Shown: positions 25,801 to 40,800 of the stretch, piece after piece | Numbering within the stretch: position 1 is the first letter of the stretch | How the letters are laid out: each line of letters begins with the position of its first letter | Source: Chondrosia reniformis | Lineage: Eukaryota > Porifera > Demospongiae > Chondrillida > Chondrillidae | DNA: 64,000 nt | Assembly: GCA_947172415.1 (NCBI GenBank) | Contig: OX359198.1 | Span: 6,479,401-6,543,400, forward strand | Reading direction: 5' to 3' | The notes under the pieces: generated by a model | Told to the model about the DNA's origin: nothing | Database searches by the model: none | The model's input: the letters and a program-made list of their open reading frames with translations, nothing else | Translations under genes and position numbers: made by a program

Positions 25801-28800
25801 GGGCTAATGGATATGAAGAATAAACATAATAATTTAGTAGCTACCTTCCACTTGCGGCTAGATCAACTCACCAACTGGTACAGTTCTCACAATGACATCA
25901 CTACAGCCTAGGCGATCTCCATCTTTAAAGGCACACACTTTTATGTAATACTCAGTTGAGTTGCTAAGACCAGAAATGGTGTAGGGACTAGATGAGACAA
26001 CCTCATTCTCATCAACATCACCAACAAATCTCCACACAATTTTATATTGTGTCGCACCCTCTACCTCACTCCATCTTAAAGTTATAGTTGTAGAACTTAT
26101 GCCTTCAACAGTAACACTTATGAAGGCTACAACGAGAAATAGGCAGCATTATGAATAGCAATATGAATACCATCAGTATTTCTCTCACCTAGTTCAGTGG
26201 TCACTGCAATTGAAGTAGGATCTCCCTCTCCATCTGGAGTCACTGCCCTTACTGTTACTGTATAGTTTGTGTTTGGCTGTAAGCCTTCTATTTCTGTGCT
26301 GTTTTTGTCTCCTCCAACTATCACAGTCGTGGGACTTCCCCCATCAGTTGGCACAATTGTCACAGTGTAATTTACAATATTATCATCAGGGACCCTCATC
26401 CAGGTTACTATCACACTTGTTTCTTTAGGTGTAACCTCCGTGACTGAAGGGGCTAATGGATATGAAGAATAAACATAATAATTTAGTAGCTACTTTCCAC
26501 TTGCGGCTAGATCAACTCACCAACTGGTACAGTTCTCACAATGACATCACTACAGCCTAGGCGATCTCCATCTTTAAAGGCACACACTTTTATGTAATAC
26601 TCAGTTGAGTTGCTAAGACCAGTAATGGTGTAGGGACTAGATGAGACAACCTCATTCTCATCAACATCACCAACAAATCTCCACACAATTTTATATTGTG
26701 TCGCACCCTCTACCTCACTCCATCTTAAAGTTATAGTTGTAGAACTTATGCCTGCAACAGTAACACTTATGAAGGCTACATCGAGAAATAGATAGCATTA
26801 TGAATAACAATATGAATACCATCAGTATTTACCCTCACCTGGTTCAGTGGTCACTGCAATTGAAGTAGGATCTCCCTCTCCATCTGTAGTCACTGCCCTT
26901 ACTGTTACTGTATAGTTGGTGTTTGGCTGTAAGCCTTCTATTTCTGTGCTGTTTTTGTCTCCTCCAACTATCACAGTCGTGGGACTTCCCCCATCAGTTG
27001 GCACAATTGTCACAGTGTAATTTACAATATTATCATCGGGGACCCCTATCCAGGTTACTATCACACTTGTTTCTTTAGGTGTAACCTCCGTGACTGAAGG
27101 GGCTAATGGATATGAAGAATAAACATAATAATTTAGTAGCTACTTTCCACTTGCGGCTAGATCAACTCACCAACTGGTACAGTTCTCACACTGACATCAC
27201 TACAGCCTAGGCGATCTCCATCTTTAAAGGCACACACTTTTATGTAATACTCAGTTGAGTTGCTAAGACCAGTAATGGTGTAGGGACTAGATGAGACAAC
27301 CTCATTCTCATCAACATCACCAACAAATCTCCACACAATTTTATATTGTGTCGCACCCTCTACCTCACTCCATCTTAAAGTTATAGTTGTAGAACTTATG
27401 CCTTCAACAGTAACACTTATGAAGGCTACATCGAGAAATAGATAGCATTATGAATAACAATATGAATACCATCAGTATTTACCCTCACCTGGTTCAGTGG
27501 TCACTGCAATTGAAGTAGGATCTCCCTCTCCATCTGGAGTCACTGCCCTTACTGTTACTGTATAGTTTGTGTTTGGCTGTAAGCCTTCTATTTCTGTGCT
27601 GTTTTTGTCTACTCCAACTATCACAGTCGTGGGACTTCCCCCATCAGTTGGCACAATTGTCACAGTGTAATTTACAATATTATCATCGGGGACCCCTATC
27701 CAGGTTACTATCACACTTGTTTCTTTAGGTGTAACCTCCGTGACAGAAGGGGCTAATGGATATGAAGAATAAACATAAAAATTTAGCAAGCTACCTTCCA
27801 CTTGCGGCTAGATCAGCTCACCAAATGGAACAGTTCTCACAATGACATCACTACAGCCTAGGCGATCTCCATCTTTAAAGGCACACACTTTTATGTAATA
27901 CTCAGTTGAGTTGCTAAGACCAGTAATGGTGTAGGGACTAAATGAGACAACCTCATTCTCATCAACATCACCAACAAATCTCCACACAATTTTATATTGT
28001 GTCGCACCCTCTACCTCACTCCATCTTAAAGTTATAGTTGTAGAACTTATGCCTTCAACAGTAACACTTATGAAGGCTACATCGAGAAATAGATAGCATT
28101 ATGAATAACAATATGAATACCATCAGTATTTACCCTCACCTGGTTCAGTGGTCACTGCAATTGAAGTAGGATCTCCCTCTCCATCTGGAGTCACTGCCCT
28201 TACTGTTACTGTATAGTTGGTGTTTGGCTGTAAGCCTTCTATTTCTGTGCTGTTTTTGTCTCCTCCAACTATCACAGTCGTGGGACTTCCCCCATCAGTT
28301 GGCACAATTGTCACAGTGTAATTTACAATATTATCATCGGGGACCCCTATCCAGGTTACTATCACACTTGTTTCTTTAGGTGTAACCTCCATGACAGAAG
28401 GGGCTAATGGATATGAAGAATAAACATAAAAATTTAGCAAGCTACCTTCCACTTGCGGCTAGATCAACTCACCAACTGGTACAGTTCTCACAATGACATC
28501 ACTACAGCCTAGGCGATCTCCATCTTTAAAGGCACACACTTTTATGTAATACTCAGTTGAGTTGCTAAGACCAGTAATGGTGTAGGGACTAGATGAGACA
28601 ACCTCATTCTCATCAACATCACCAACAAATCTCCACAAAATTTCATATTGTGTCGCACCCTCTATCTCACTCCATCTTAAAGTTATAGTTGTAGAACTTA
28701 TGCCTTCAACAGTAACACTTATGAAGGCTACAACGAGAGATAGGCAGCATTATGAATAGCAATATGAATACCATCAGTATTTACCCTCACCTGGTTCAGT

Positions 28801-31800
28801 GGTCACTGCAATTGAAGTAGGATCTCCCTCTCCATCTGGAGTCACTGCCCTTACTGTTACTGTATAGTTGGTGTTTGGCTGTAAGCCTTCTATTTCTGTG
28901 CTGTTTTTGTCTCCTCCAACTATCACAGTCGTGGGACTTCCCCCATCAGTTGGCACAATTGTCACAGTGTAATTTACAATATTATCATCGGGGACCCCTA
29001 TCCAGGTTACTATCACACTTGTTTCTTTAGGTGTAACCTCCATGACTGAAGGGGCTAATGGATATGAAGAATAAACATAATAATTTAGCAAGCTACCTTC
29101 CACTTGCGGCTAGATCAGCTCACCAACTGGAACAGTTCTCACAATGACATCACTACAGCCTAGGCGATCTCCATCTTTAAAGGCACACATTTTTATGTAA
29201 TACTCAGTTGAGTTGCTAAGACCAGTAATGGTGTAGGGACTAGATGAGACAACCTCATTCTCATCAACATCACCAACAAATCTCCACACAATTTTATATT
29301 GTGTCGCACCCTCTACCTCACTCCATCTTAAAGTTATAGTTGTAGAACTTATGCCTTCAACAGTAACACTTATGAAGGCTACATCGAGAAATAGATAGCA
29401 TTATGAATAACAATATGAATACCATCAGTATTTACCCTCACCTGGTTCAGTGGTCACTGCAATTGAAGTAGGATCTCCCTCTCCATCTGGAGTCACTGCC
29501 CTTACTGTTACTGTATAGTTGGTGTTTGGCTGTAAGCCTTCTATTTCTGTGCTGTTTTTGTCTCCTCCAACTATCACAGTCGTGGGACTTCCCCCATCAG
29601 TTGGCACAATTGTCACAGTGTAATTTACAATATTATCATCAGGGACCCTCATCCAGGTTACTATCACACTTGTTTCTTTAGGTGTAACCTCCGTGACAGA
29701 AGGGGCTAATGGATATGAATATTAAGCATAATAAGTTAGCTAGCCACTTTCCACTTGCGGCTAGATCAACTCACCAACTGGTACCGTTCTCACAATGACA
29801 TCACTACAGCCTAGGCGATCTCCATCTTTAAAGGCACACACTTTTATGTAATATTCAGTTGAGTTGCTAAGACCAGTAATGGTGTAGGGACTAGATGAGA
29901 CAACCTCATTCTCATCAACATCACCAACAAATCTCCACAAAATTTCATATTTTGTCGCACCCTCTACCTCACTCCATCTTAAAGTTATAGTTGTAGAACT
30001 TATGCTTTCAGCAGTAACACTTATGAAGGCTACAATGAGAGATAGGCAGTATTAGTAATAGCAATGTGAATATTTGTAATAAGTGCATATTTACCCTCCA
30101 CTCAGTCACTAGCAAATTTGAGAATCAATGTTAAATTATTGACATTTAAATGGTAATTGTATAGATTGTTACCTGTCCTTTCTTTACAGCAACTTAAGAA
30201 TACTTCTTTACAAAAAAAGTTAGCTTGCAATGTTTTAACGGAAAATTCACAATCTAGCCCTTGAGAGCCAAAAGTAAATCCTAACATACAGCATTGACAG
30301 CAAATTTCAACATTCTCATGACATTCCGGGTATGTATGTAGACTTTTAAAAGGAACATTATCACATATGATGACATCTACAGGTAATAATAAAAAATATG
30401 TAATATAGCAAGGTACTTTCCATTTACAGATATACGTAGATCAACTCACCAACTGGTACAGTTCTTACACTGACATCATTGCAGCCTAGGCGATCTCCAT
30501 CTTTAAAGGCACACACTCTTATGTAATACTCAGTTGAGCTTCTAAGACCAGTAATGGTGTAGGGACTAGATGAGACTACCTCATTCTCATCAACATCATC
30601 AACAAATCTCCACACAATTTTATATTGTGTCGCACCCTCTACCTCACTCCATCTTAAAGTTATAGTTGTAGAACTTATGCTTTCAACAGTAACACTTATG
30701 AAGGCTACAACGAGAAATAGGCAACATTATGAATAGCAATATGAATACCATCAGTATTTACCCTCACCTGGTTCAGTAGTCACCGAAATTGAAGTAGGAT
30801 CTCCCTCTCCATCTGGAGTCACTGCCCTTACTGTTAATGTATAGTTTGTGTTTGGCCGTAAGCCTTCTATTTCTGTGCTGTTTTTGTCTCCTCCAACTAT
30901 CACAGTCGTGGGACTTCCCCCATCAGTTGGCACAATTGTCACAGTGTAATTTACAATATTATCATCGGGGACCCCTATCCAGGTTACTATCACACTTGTT
31001 TCTTTAGGTGTAACCTCCGTGACAGAAGGGGCTAATGGATATGAATATTAAGCATATTCATTCAGCAAGGTACTTTCCACTTGCAGCTAGATCCACTTAC
31101 CAACTGGTACAGTTCTCACACTGACATCATTGCAGTCTAGGCGATCTTCATCTTTAAAGGCACACACTTGTATGTAATACTCAGTTGAGCTACTAAGGCC
31201 AGTAATGGTGTAGGGACTAGATGAGACAACCTCATTCTCATCAACATCACCAACAAATCTCCACACAATTTTATATTGTGTCGCACCCTCTACCTCACTC
31301 CATCTTAAAGTTATAGTTGTAGAACTTATGGTTTCTACAGTAACACTTATGAAGGCTACAACGAGAAATAGGCAGCATTATGAATAGCAATATGAATACC
31401 ATCAGTATTTGCCCTCACCTGGTTCAGTAGTCACCGAAATTGAAGTAGGATCTCCCTCTCCATCTGGAGTCACTGCCCTTACTGTTACTGTATAGTTTGT
31501 GTTTGGCTGTAAGCCTTCTATTTCTGTGCTGTTTTTGTCTACTCCAACTATCACAATCGTGGGACTTCCCCCATCAGCTGGCACAATTGTCACAGTGTAA
31601 TTTACAATATTATCATCGGGGACCCTCATCCAGGTTACTATCACACTTGTTTCTTTAGGTGTAACCTCCGTGGCAGAAGGGGCTAATGGATATGAATATT
31701 AAGCATATTCATTCAGCAAGGTACTTTCCACTTGTAGCTAGATCAACTCACCAACTGGTACAGTTCTCACACTGACATCATTGCAGCCTAGGCGATCTCC

Positions 31801-34800
31801 ATCTGTAAAGGCACACACTTTTATGTAATACTCAGTTGAGCTGCTAAGACCAGTAATGGTGTAGGGACTAGATGAGACAACCTCATTCTCATCAACATCA
31901 CCAACAAATCTCCACACAATTTTATATTGTGTCGCACCCTCTACCTCACTCCATCTTAAAGTAATAGTTGTAGAACTTATGCTTTCAACAGTAACACTTA
32001 TGAAGGCTACAACGAGAAATAGGCAACATTATGAATAGCAATATGAATACCATCAGTATTTACCCTCACCTGGTTCAGTAGTCACCGAAATTGAAGTAGG
32101 ATCTCCCTCTCCATCTGGAGTCACTGCCCTTACTGTTAATGTATAGTTTGTGTTTGGCTGTAAGCCTTCTATTTCTGTGCTGTTTTTGTCTCCTCCAACT
32201 ATCACAGTCGTGGGACTTCCCCCATCAGTTGGCACAATTGTCACAGTGTAATTTACAATATTATCATCGGGGACCCTCATCCAGGTTACTATCACACTTG
32301 TTTCTTTAGGTGTAACCTCCGTGGCAGAAGGGGCTAATGGATATGAATATTAAGCATATTCATTCAGCAAGGTACTTTCCACTTGTAGCTAGATCAACTC
32401 ACCAACTGGTACAGTTCTCACACTGACATCATTGCAGCCTAGGCGATCTCCATCTGTAAAGGCACACACTTTTATGTAATACTCAGTTGAGCTGCTAAGA
32501 CCAGTAATGGTGTAGGGACTAGATGAGACAACCTCATTCTCATCAACATCACCAACAAATCTCCACACAATTTTATATTGTGTCGCACCCTCTACCTCAT
32601 TCCATCTTAAAGTAATAGTTGTAGAACTTATGCTTTCAACAGTAACACTTATGAAGGCTACAACGAGAAATAGGCAACATTATGAATAGCAATATGAATA
32701 CCATCAGTATTTACCCTCACCTGGTTCAGTAGTCACCGAAATTGAAGTAGGATCTCCCTCTCCATCTGGAGTCACTGCCCTTACTGTTAATGTATAGTTT
32801 GTGTTTGGCTGTAAGCCTTCTATTTCTGTGCTGTTTTTGTCTCCTCCAACTATCACAGTCGTGGGACTTCCCCCATCAGTTGGCACAATTGTCACAGTGT
32901 AATTTACAATATTATCATCGGGGACCCTCATCCAGGTTACTATCACACTTGTTTCTTTAGGTGTAACCTCCGTGGCAGAAGGGGCTAATGGATATGAATA
33001 TTAAGCATATTCATTCAGCAAGGTACTTTCCACTTGTAGCTAGATCAACTCACCAACTGGTACAGTTCTCACACTGACATCATTGCAGCCTAGGCGATCT
33101 CCATCTGTAAAGGCACACACTTTTATGTAATACTCAGTTGAGCTGCTAAGACCAGTAATGGTGTAGGGACTAGATGAGACAACCTCATTCTCATCAACAT
33201 CACCAACAAATCTCCACACAATTTTATATTGTGTCGCACCCTCTACCTCATTCCATCTTAAAGTTATAGTTGTAGAACTTATGCTTTCAACAGTAACACT
33301 TATGAAGGCTACAACGAGAAATAGGCAACATTATGAATAGCAATATGAATACCATCAGTATTTACCCTCACCTGGTTCAGTAGTCACCGAAATTGAAGTA
33401 GGATCTCCCTCTCCATCTGGAGTCACTGCCCTTACTGTTAATGTATAGTTTGTGTTTGGCTGTAAGCCTTCTATTTCTGTGCTGTTTTTGTCTCCTCCAA
33501 CTATCACAGTCGTGGGACTTCCCCCATCAGTTGGCACAATTGTCACAGTGTAATTTACAATATTATCATCGGGGACCCTCATCCAGGTTACTATCACACT
33601 TGTTTCTTTAGGTGTAACCTCCGTGGCAGAAGGGGCTAATGGATATGAATATTAAGCATATTAATTCAGCAAGGTACTTTCCACTTGTAGCTAGATTAAC
33701 TCACCAACTGGTACAGTTCTCACACTGACATCATTGCAGCCTAGGCGATCTCCATCTTTAAAGGCACACACTTTTATGTAATACTCAGTTGAGCTGCTAA
33801 GACCAGTAATGGTGTAGGGACTAGATGAGACAACCTCATTCTCATCAACATCACCAACAAATCTCCACACAATTTTATATTGTGTCGCACCCTCTACCTC
33901 ACTCCATCTTAAAGTTATAGTTGTAGAACTTATGCTTTCAACAGTAACACTTATGAAGGCTACAACGAGAAATAGGCAACATTATGAATAGCAATATGAA
34001 TACCATCAGTATTTACCCTCACCTGGTTCAGTAGTCACCGAAATTGAAGTAGGATCTCCCTCTCCATCTGGAGTCACTGCCCTTACTGTTAATGTATAGT
34101 TTGTGTTTGGCTGTAAGCCTTCTATTTCTGTGCTGTTTTTGTCTCCTCCAACTATCACAGTCGTGGGACTTCCCCCATCAGTTGGCACAATTGTCACAGT
34201 GTAATTTACAATATTATCATCGGGGACCCTCATCCAGGTTACTATCACACTTGTTTCTTTAGGTGTAACCTCCGTGGCAGAAGGGGCTAATGGATATGAA
34301 TATTAAGCATATTCATTCAGCAAGGTACTTTCCACTTGTAGCTAGATCAACTCACCAACTGGTACAGTTCTCACACTGACATCATTGCAGCCTAGGCGAT
34401 CTCCATCTGTAAAGGCACACACTTTTATGTAATACTCAGTTGAGCTTCTAAGACCAGTAATGGTGTAGGGACTAGATGAGACAACCTCATTCTCATCAAC
34501 ATCACCAACAAATCTCCACACAATTTTATATTGTGTCGCACCCTCTACCTCACTCCATCTTAAAGTAATAGTTGTAGAACTTATGCTTTCAACAGTAACA
34601 CTTATGAAGGCTACAACGAGAAATAGGCAACATTATGAATAGCAATATGAATACCATCAGTATTTACCCTCACCTGGTTCAGTAGTCACCGAAATTGAAG
34701 TAGGATCTCCCTCTCCATCTGGAGTCACTGCCCTTACTGTTAATGTATAGTTTGTGTTTGGCCGTAAGCCTTCTATTTCTGTGCTGTTTTTGTCTCCTCC

Positions 34801-37800
34801 AACTATCACAGTCGTGGGACTTCCCCCATCAGTTGGCACAATTGTCACAGTGTAATTTACAATATTATCATCGGGGACCCTCATCCAGGTTACTATCACA
34901 CTTGTTTCTTTAGGTGTAACCTCCGTGACAGAAGGGGCTAATGGATATGAATATTAAGCATATTCATTCAGCAAGGTACTTTCCACTTGTAGCTAGATCA
35001 ACTCACCAACTGGTACAGTTCTCACACTGACATCATTGCAGCCTAGGCGATCTCCATCTGTAAAGGCACACACTTTTATGTAATACTCAGTTGAGCTGCT
35101 AAGACCAGTAATGGTGTAGGGACTAGATGAGACAACCTCATTCTCATCAACATCACCAACAAATCTCCACACAATTTTATATTGTGTCGCACCCTCTACC
35201 TCACTCCATCTTAAAGTAATAGTTGTAGAACTTATGCTTTCAACAGTAACACTTATGAAGGCTACAACGAGAAATAGGCAACATTATGAATAGCAATATG
35301 AATACCATCAGTATTTACCCTCACCTGGTTCAGTAGTCACCGAAATTGAAGTAGGATCTCCCTCTCCATCTGGAGTCACTGCCCTTACTGTTAATGTATA
35401 GTTTGTATTTGGCCGTAAGCCTTCTATTTCTGTGCTGTTTTTGTCTCCTCCAACTATCACAGTCGTGGGACTTCCCCCATCAGTTGGCACAATTGTCACA
35501 GTGTAATTTACAATAATATCATCGGGGACCCTCATCCAGGTTACTATCACACTTGTTTCTTTAGGTGTAACCTCCGTGGCAGAAGGGGCTAATGGATATG
35601 AATATTAAGCATATTCATTCAGCAAGGTACTTTCCACTTGTAGCTAGATCAACTCACCAACTGGTACAGTTCTCACACTGACATCATTGTAGCCTAGGCG
35701 ATCTCCATCTGTAAAGGCACACACTTTTATGTAATACTCAGTTGAGCTGCTAAGACCAGTAATGGTGTAGGGACTAGATGAGACAACCTCATTCTCATCA
35801 ACATCACCAACAAATCTCCACACAATTTTATATTGTGTCGCACCCTCTACCTCATTCCATCTTAAAGTTATAGTTGTAGAACTTATGCTTTCAACAGTAA
35901 CACTTATGAAGGCTACAACGAGAAATAGGCAACATTATGAATAGCAATATGAATACCATCAGTATTTACCCTCACCTGGTTCAGTAGTCACCGAAATTGA
36001 AGTAGGATCTCCCTCTCCATCTGGAGTCACTGCCCTTACTGTTAATGTATAGTTTGTGTTTGGCTGTAAGCCTTCTATTTCTGTGCTGTTTTTGTCTCCT
36101 CCAACTATCACAGTCGTGGGACTTCCCCCATCAGTTGGCACAATTGTCACAGTGTAATTTACAATATTATCATCGGGGACCCTCATCCAGGTTACTATCA
36201 CACTTGTTTCTTTAGGTGTAACCTCCGTGGCAGAAGGGGCTAATGGATATGAATATTAAGCATATTCATTCAGCAAGGTACTTTCCACTTGTAGCTAGAT
36301 CAACTCACCAACTGGTACAGTTCTCACACTGACATCATTGCAGCCTAGGCGATCTCCATCTGTAAAGGCACACACTTTTATGTAATACTCAGTTGAGCTG
36401 CTAAGACCAGTAATGGTGTAGGGACTAGATGAGACAACCTCATTCTCATCAACATCACCAACAAATCTCCACACAATTTTATATTGTGTCGCACCCTCTA
36501 CCTCACTCCATCTTAAAGTAATAGTTGTAGAACTTATGCTTTCAACAGTAACACTTATGAAGGCTACAACGAGAAATAGGCAACATTATGAATAGCAATA
36601 TGAATACCATCAGTATTTACCCTCACCTGGTTCAGTAGTCACCGAAATTGAAGTAGGATCTCCCTCTCCATCTGGAGTCACTGCCCTTACTGTTAATGTA
36701 TAGTTTGTGTTTGGCTGTAAGCCTTCTATTTCTGTGCTGTTTTTGTCTCCTCCAACTATCACAGTCGTGGGACTTCCCCCATCAGTTGGCACAATTGTCA
36801 CAGTGTAATTTACAATATTATCATCGGGGACCCTCATCCAGGTTACTATCACACTTGTTTCTTTAGGTGTAACCTCCGTGGCAGAAGGGGCTAATGGATA
36901 TGAATATTAAGCATATTCATTCAGCAAGGTACTTTCCACTTGTAGCTAGATCAACTCACCAACTGGTACAGTTCTCACACTGACATCATTGCAGCCTAGG
37001 CGATCTCCATTTGTAAAGGCACACACTTTTATGTAATACTCAGTTGAGCTGCTAAGACCAGTAATGGTGTAGGGACTAGATGAGACAACCTCATTTTCAT
37101 CAACATCACCAACAAATCTCCACACAATTTTATATTGTGTCGCACCCTCTACCTCACTCCATCTTAAAGTTATAGTTGTAGAACTTATGCTTTCAACAGT
37201 AACACTTATGAAGGCTACAACGAGAAATAGGCAACATTATGAATAGCAATATGAATACCATCAGTATTTACCCTCACCTGGTTCAGTAGTCACCGAAATT
37301 GAAGTAGGATCTCCCTCTCCATCTGGAGTCACTGCCCTTACTGTTAATGTATAGTTTGTGTTTGGCCGTAAGCCTTCTATTTCTGTGCTGTTTTTGTCTC
37401 CTCCAACTATCACAGTCGTGGGACTTCCCCCATCAGTTGGCACAATTGTCACAGTGTAATTTACAATATTATCATCGGGGACCCTCATCCAGGTTACTAT
37501 CACACTTGTTTCTTTAGGTGTAACCTCCGTGGCAGAAGGGGCTAATGGATATGAATATTAAGCATATTCATTCAGCAAGGTACTTTCCACTTGTAGCTAG
37601 ATCAACTCACCAACTGGTACAGTTCTCACACTGACATCATTGCAGCCTAGGCGATCTCCATCTGTAAAGGCACACACTTTTATGTAATACTCAGTTGAGC
37701 TGCTAAGACCAGTAATGGTGTAGGGACTAGATGAGACAACCTCATTCTCATCAACATCACCAACAAATCTCCACACAATTTTATATTGTGTCGCACCCTC

Positions 37801-40800
37801 TACCTCACTCCATCTTAAAGTTATAGTTGTAGAACTTATACTTTCAACAGTAACACTTATGAAGGCTACAACGAGAAATAGGCAGCATTATGATAAGGAA
37901 TATGAATATCATCAGTATTTGCCCTCACCTGGTTCAGTAGTCACCGCAATTGAAGTAGGATCTCCCTCTCCATCTGGAGTCACTGCCCTTACTGTTACTG
38001 TATAGTTTGTGTTTGGCTGTAAGCCTTCTATTTCTGTGCTGTTTTTGTCTCCTCCAACTATCACAGTCGTGGGACTTCCCCCATCAGTTGGCACAATTGT
38101 CACAGTGTAATTGACAATATAATCATCGGGGACCCCTATCCAGGTTACTATCACACTTGTTTCTTTAGGTGTAACCTCCGTGGCAGAAGGGGCTAATGGA
38201 TATGAATATTAAGCATATTCATTCAGCAAGGTACTTTCCACTTGTAGCTAGATCAACTTACCAACTGGTACAGTTCTCACATTGACATCATTGCAGCCTA
38301 GGCGATCTCCATCTTTAAAGGCACACACTCTTATGTAAAACTCAGTTGAGCTTCTAAGACCAGTAATGGTGTAGGGACTAGATGAGACAACCTCATTCTC
38401 ATCAACATCACCAACAAATCTCCACACAATTTTATATTGTGTCGCACCCTCTACCTCACTCCATCTTAAAGTTATAGTTGTAGAACTTATACTTTCAACA
38501 GTAACACTTATGAAGGCTACAACGAGAAATAGGCAGCATTATGATAAGGAATATGAATATCATCAGTATTTGCCCTCACCTGGTTCAGTAGTCACCGAAA
38601 TTGAAGTAGGATCTCCCTCTCCATCTGGAGTCACTGCCCTTACTGTTACTGTATAGTTTGTGTTTGGCTGTAAGCCTTCTATTTCTGTGCTGTTTTTGTC
38701 TACTCCAACTATCACAATCGTGGGACTTCCCCCATCAGCTGGCACAATTGTCACAGTGTAATTTACAATATTATCATCGGGGACCCCTATCCAGGTTACT
38801 ATCACACTTGTTTCTTTAGGTGTAACCTCCGTGACAGAAGGGGCTAATGGATATGAAGAATAAACATAATAATTTAGTAAAGTACTTTCCACTTGCAGCT
38901 AGATCAACTTACCAACTGGTACAGTTCTCACACTGACATCATTGCAGCCTAGGCGATCTCCATCTGTAAAGGCGCACACTTTTATGTAATACTCAGTTGA
39001 GCTTCTAAGACCAGTAATGGTGTAGGGACTAGATGAGACAACCTCATTCTCATCAACATCACCAACAAATCTCCACACAATTTTATATTGTGTCGCACCC
39101 TCTACCTCATTCCATCTTAAAGTTATAGTTGTAGAACCTATGCTTTCAACAGTAACACTTATGAAGGCTACAACGAGAAATAGGCAACATTATGAATAGC
39201 AATATGAATACCATCAGTATTTGCCCTCACCTGGTTCAGTAGTCACCGAAATTGAAGTAGGATCTCCCTCTCCATCTGGAGTCACTGCCCTTACTGTTAC
39301 TGTATAGTTTGTGTTTGGCTGTAAGCCTTCTATTTCTGTGCTGTTTTTGTCTCCTCCAACTATCACAGTCGTGGGACTTCCCCCATCAGTTGGCACAATT
39401 GTCACAGTGTAATTTACAATATTATTATCGGGGACCCTCATCCAGGTTACTATCACACTTGTTTCTTTAGGTGTAACCTCCGTGACAGAAGGGGCTAATG
39501 GATATGAATATTAAGCATATTCATTCAGCAAGGTACTTTCCACTTGTAGCTAGATCAACTCACCAACTGGTACAGTTCTCACACTGACATCATTGCAGCC
39601 TAGGCGATCTCCATCTGTAAAGGCACACACTTTTATGTAATACTCAGTTGAGCTGCTAAGACCAGTAATGGTGTAGGGACTAGATGAGACAACCTCATTC
39701 TCATCAACATCACCAACAAATCTCCACACAATTTTATATTGTGTCGCACCCTCTACCTCACTCCATCTTAAAGTTATAGTTGTAGAACTTATACTTTCAA
39801 CAGTAACACTTATGAAGGCTACAACGAGAAATAGGCAGCATTATGATAAGGAATATGAATATCATCAGTATTTGCCCTCACCTGGTTCAGTAGTCACCGC
39901 AATTGAAGTAGGATCTCCCTCTCCATCTGGAGTCACTGCCCTTACTGTTACTGTATAGTTTGTGTTTGGCTGTAAGCCTTCTATTTCTGTGCTGTTTTTG
40001 TCTCCTCCAACTATCACAGTCGTGGGACTTCCCCCATCAGTTGGCACAATTGTCACAGTGTAATTGACAATATAATCATCGGGGACCCCTATCCAGGTTA
40101 CTATCACACTTGTTTCTTTAGGTGTAACCTCCGTGGCAGAAGGGGCTAATGGATATGAATATTAAGCATATTCATTCAGCAAGGTACTTTCCACTTGTAG
40201 CTAGATCAACTTACCAACTGGTACAGTTCTCACATTGACATCATTGCAGCCTAGGCGATCTCCATCTTTAAAGGCACACACTCTTATGTAAAACTCAGTT
40301 GAGCTTCTAAGACCAGTAATGGTGTAGGGACTAGATGAGACAACCTCATTCTCATCAACATCACCAACAAATCTCCACACAATTTTATATTGTGTCGCAC
40401 CCTCTACCTCACTCCATCTTAAAGTTATAGTTGTAGAACTTATACTTTCAACAGTAACACTTATGAAGGCTACAACGAGAAATAGGCAGCATTATGATAA
40501 GGAATATGAATATCATCAGTATTTGCCCTCACCTGGTTCAGTAGTCACCGAAATTGAAGTAGGATCTCCCTCTCCATCTGGAGTCACTGCCCTTACTGTT
40601 ACTGTATAGTTTGTGTTTGGCTGTAAGCCTTCTATTTCTGTGCTGTTTTTGTCTACTCCAACTATCACAATCGTGGGACTTCCCCCATCAGCTGGCACAA
40701 TTGTCACAGTGTAATTTACAATATTATCATCGGGGACCCCTATCCAGGTTACTATCACACTTGTTTCTTTAGGTGTAACCTCCGTGACAGAAGGGGCTAA

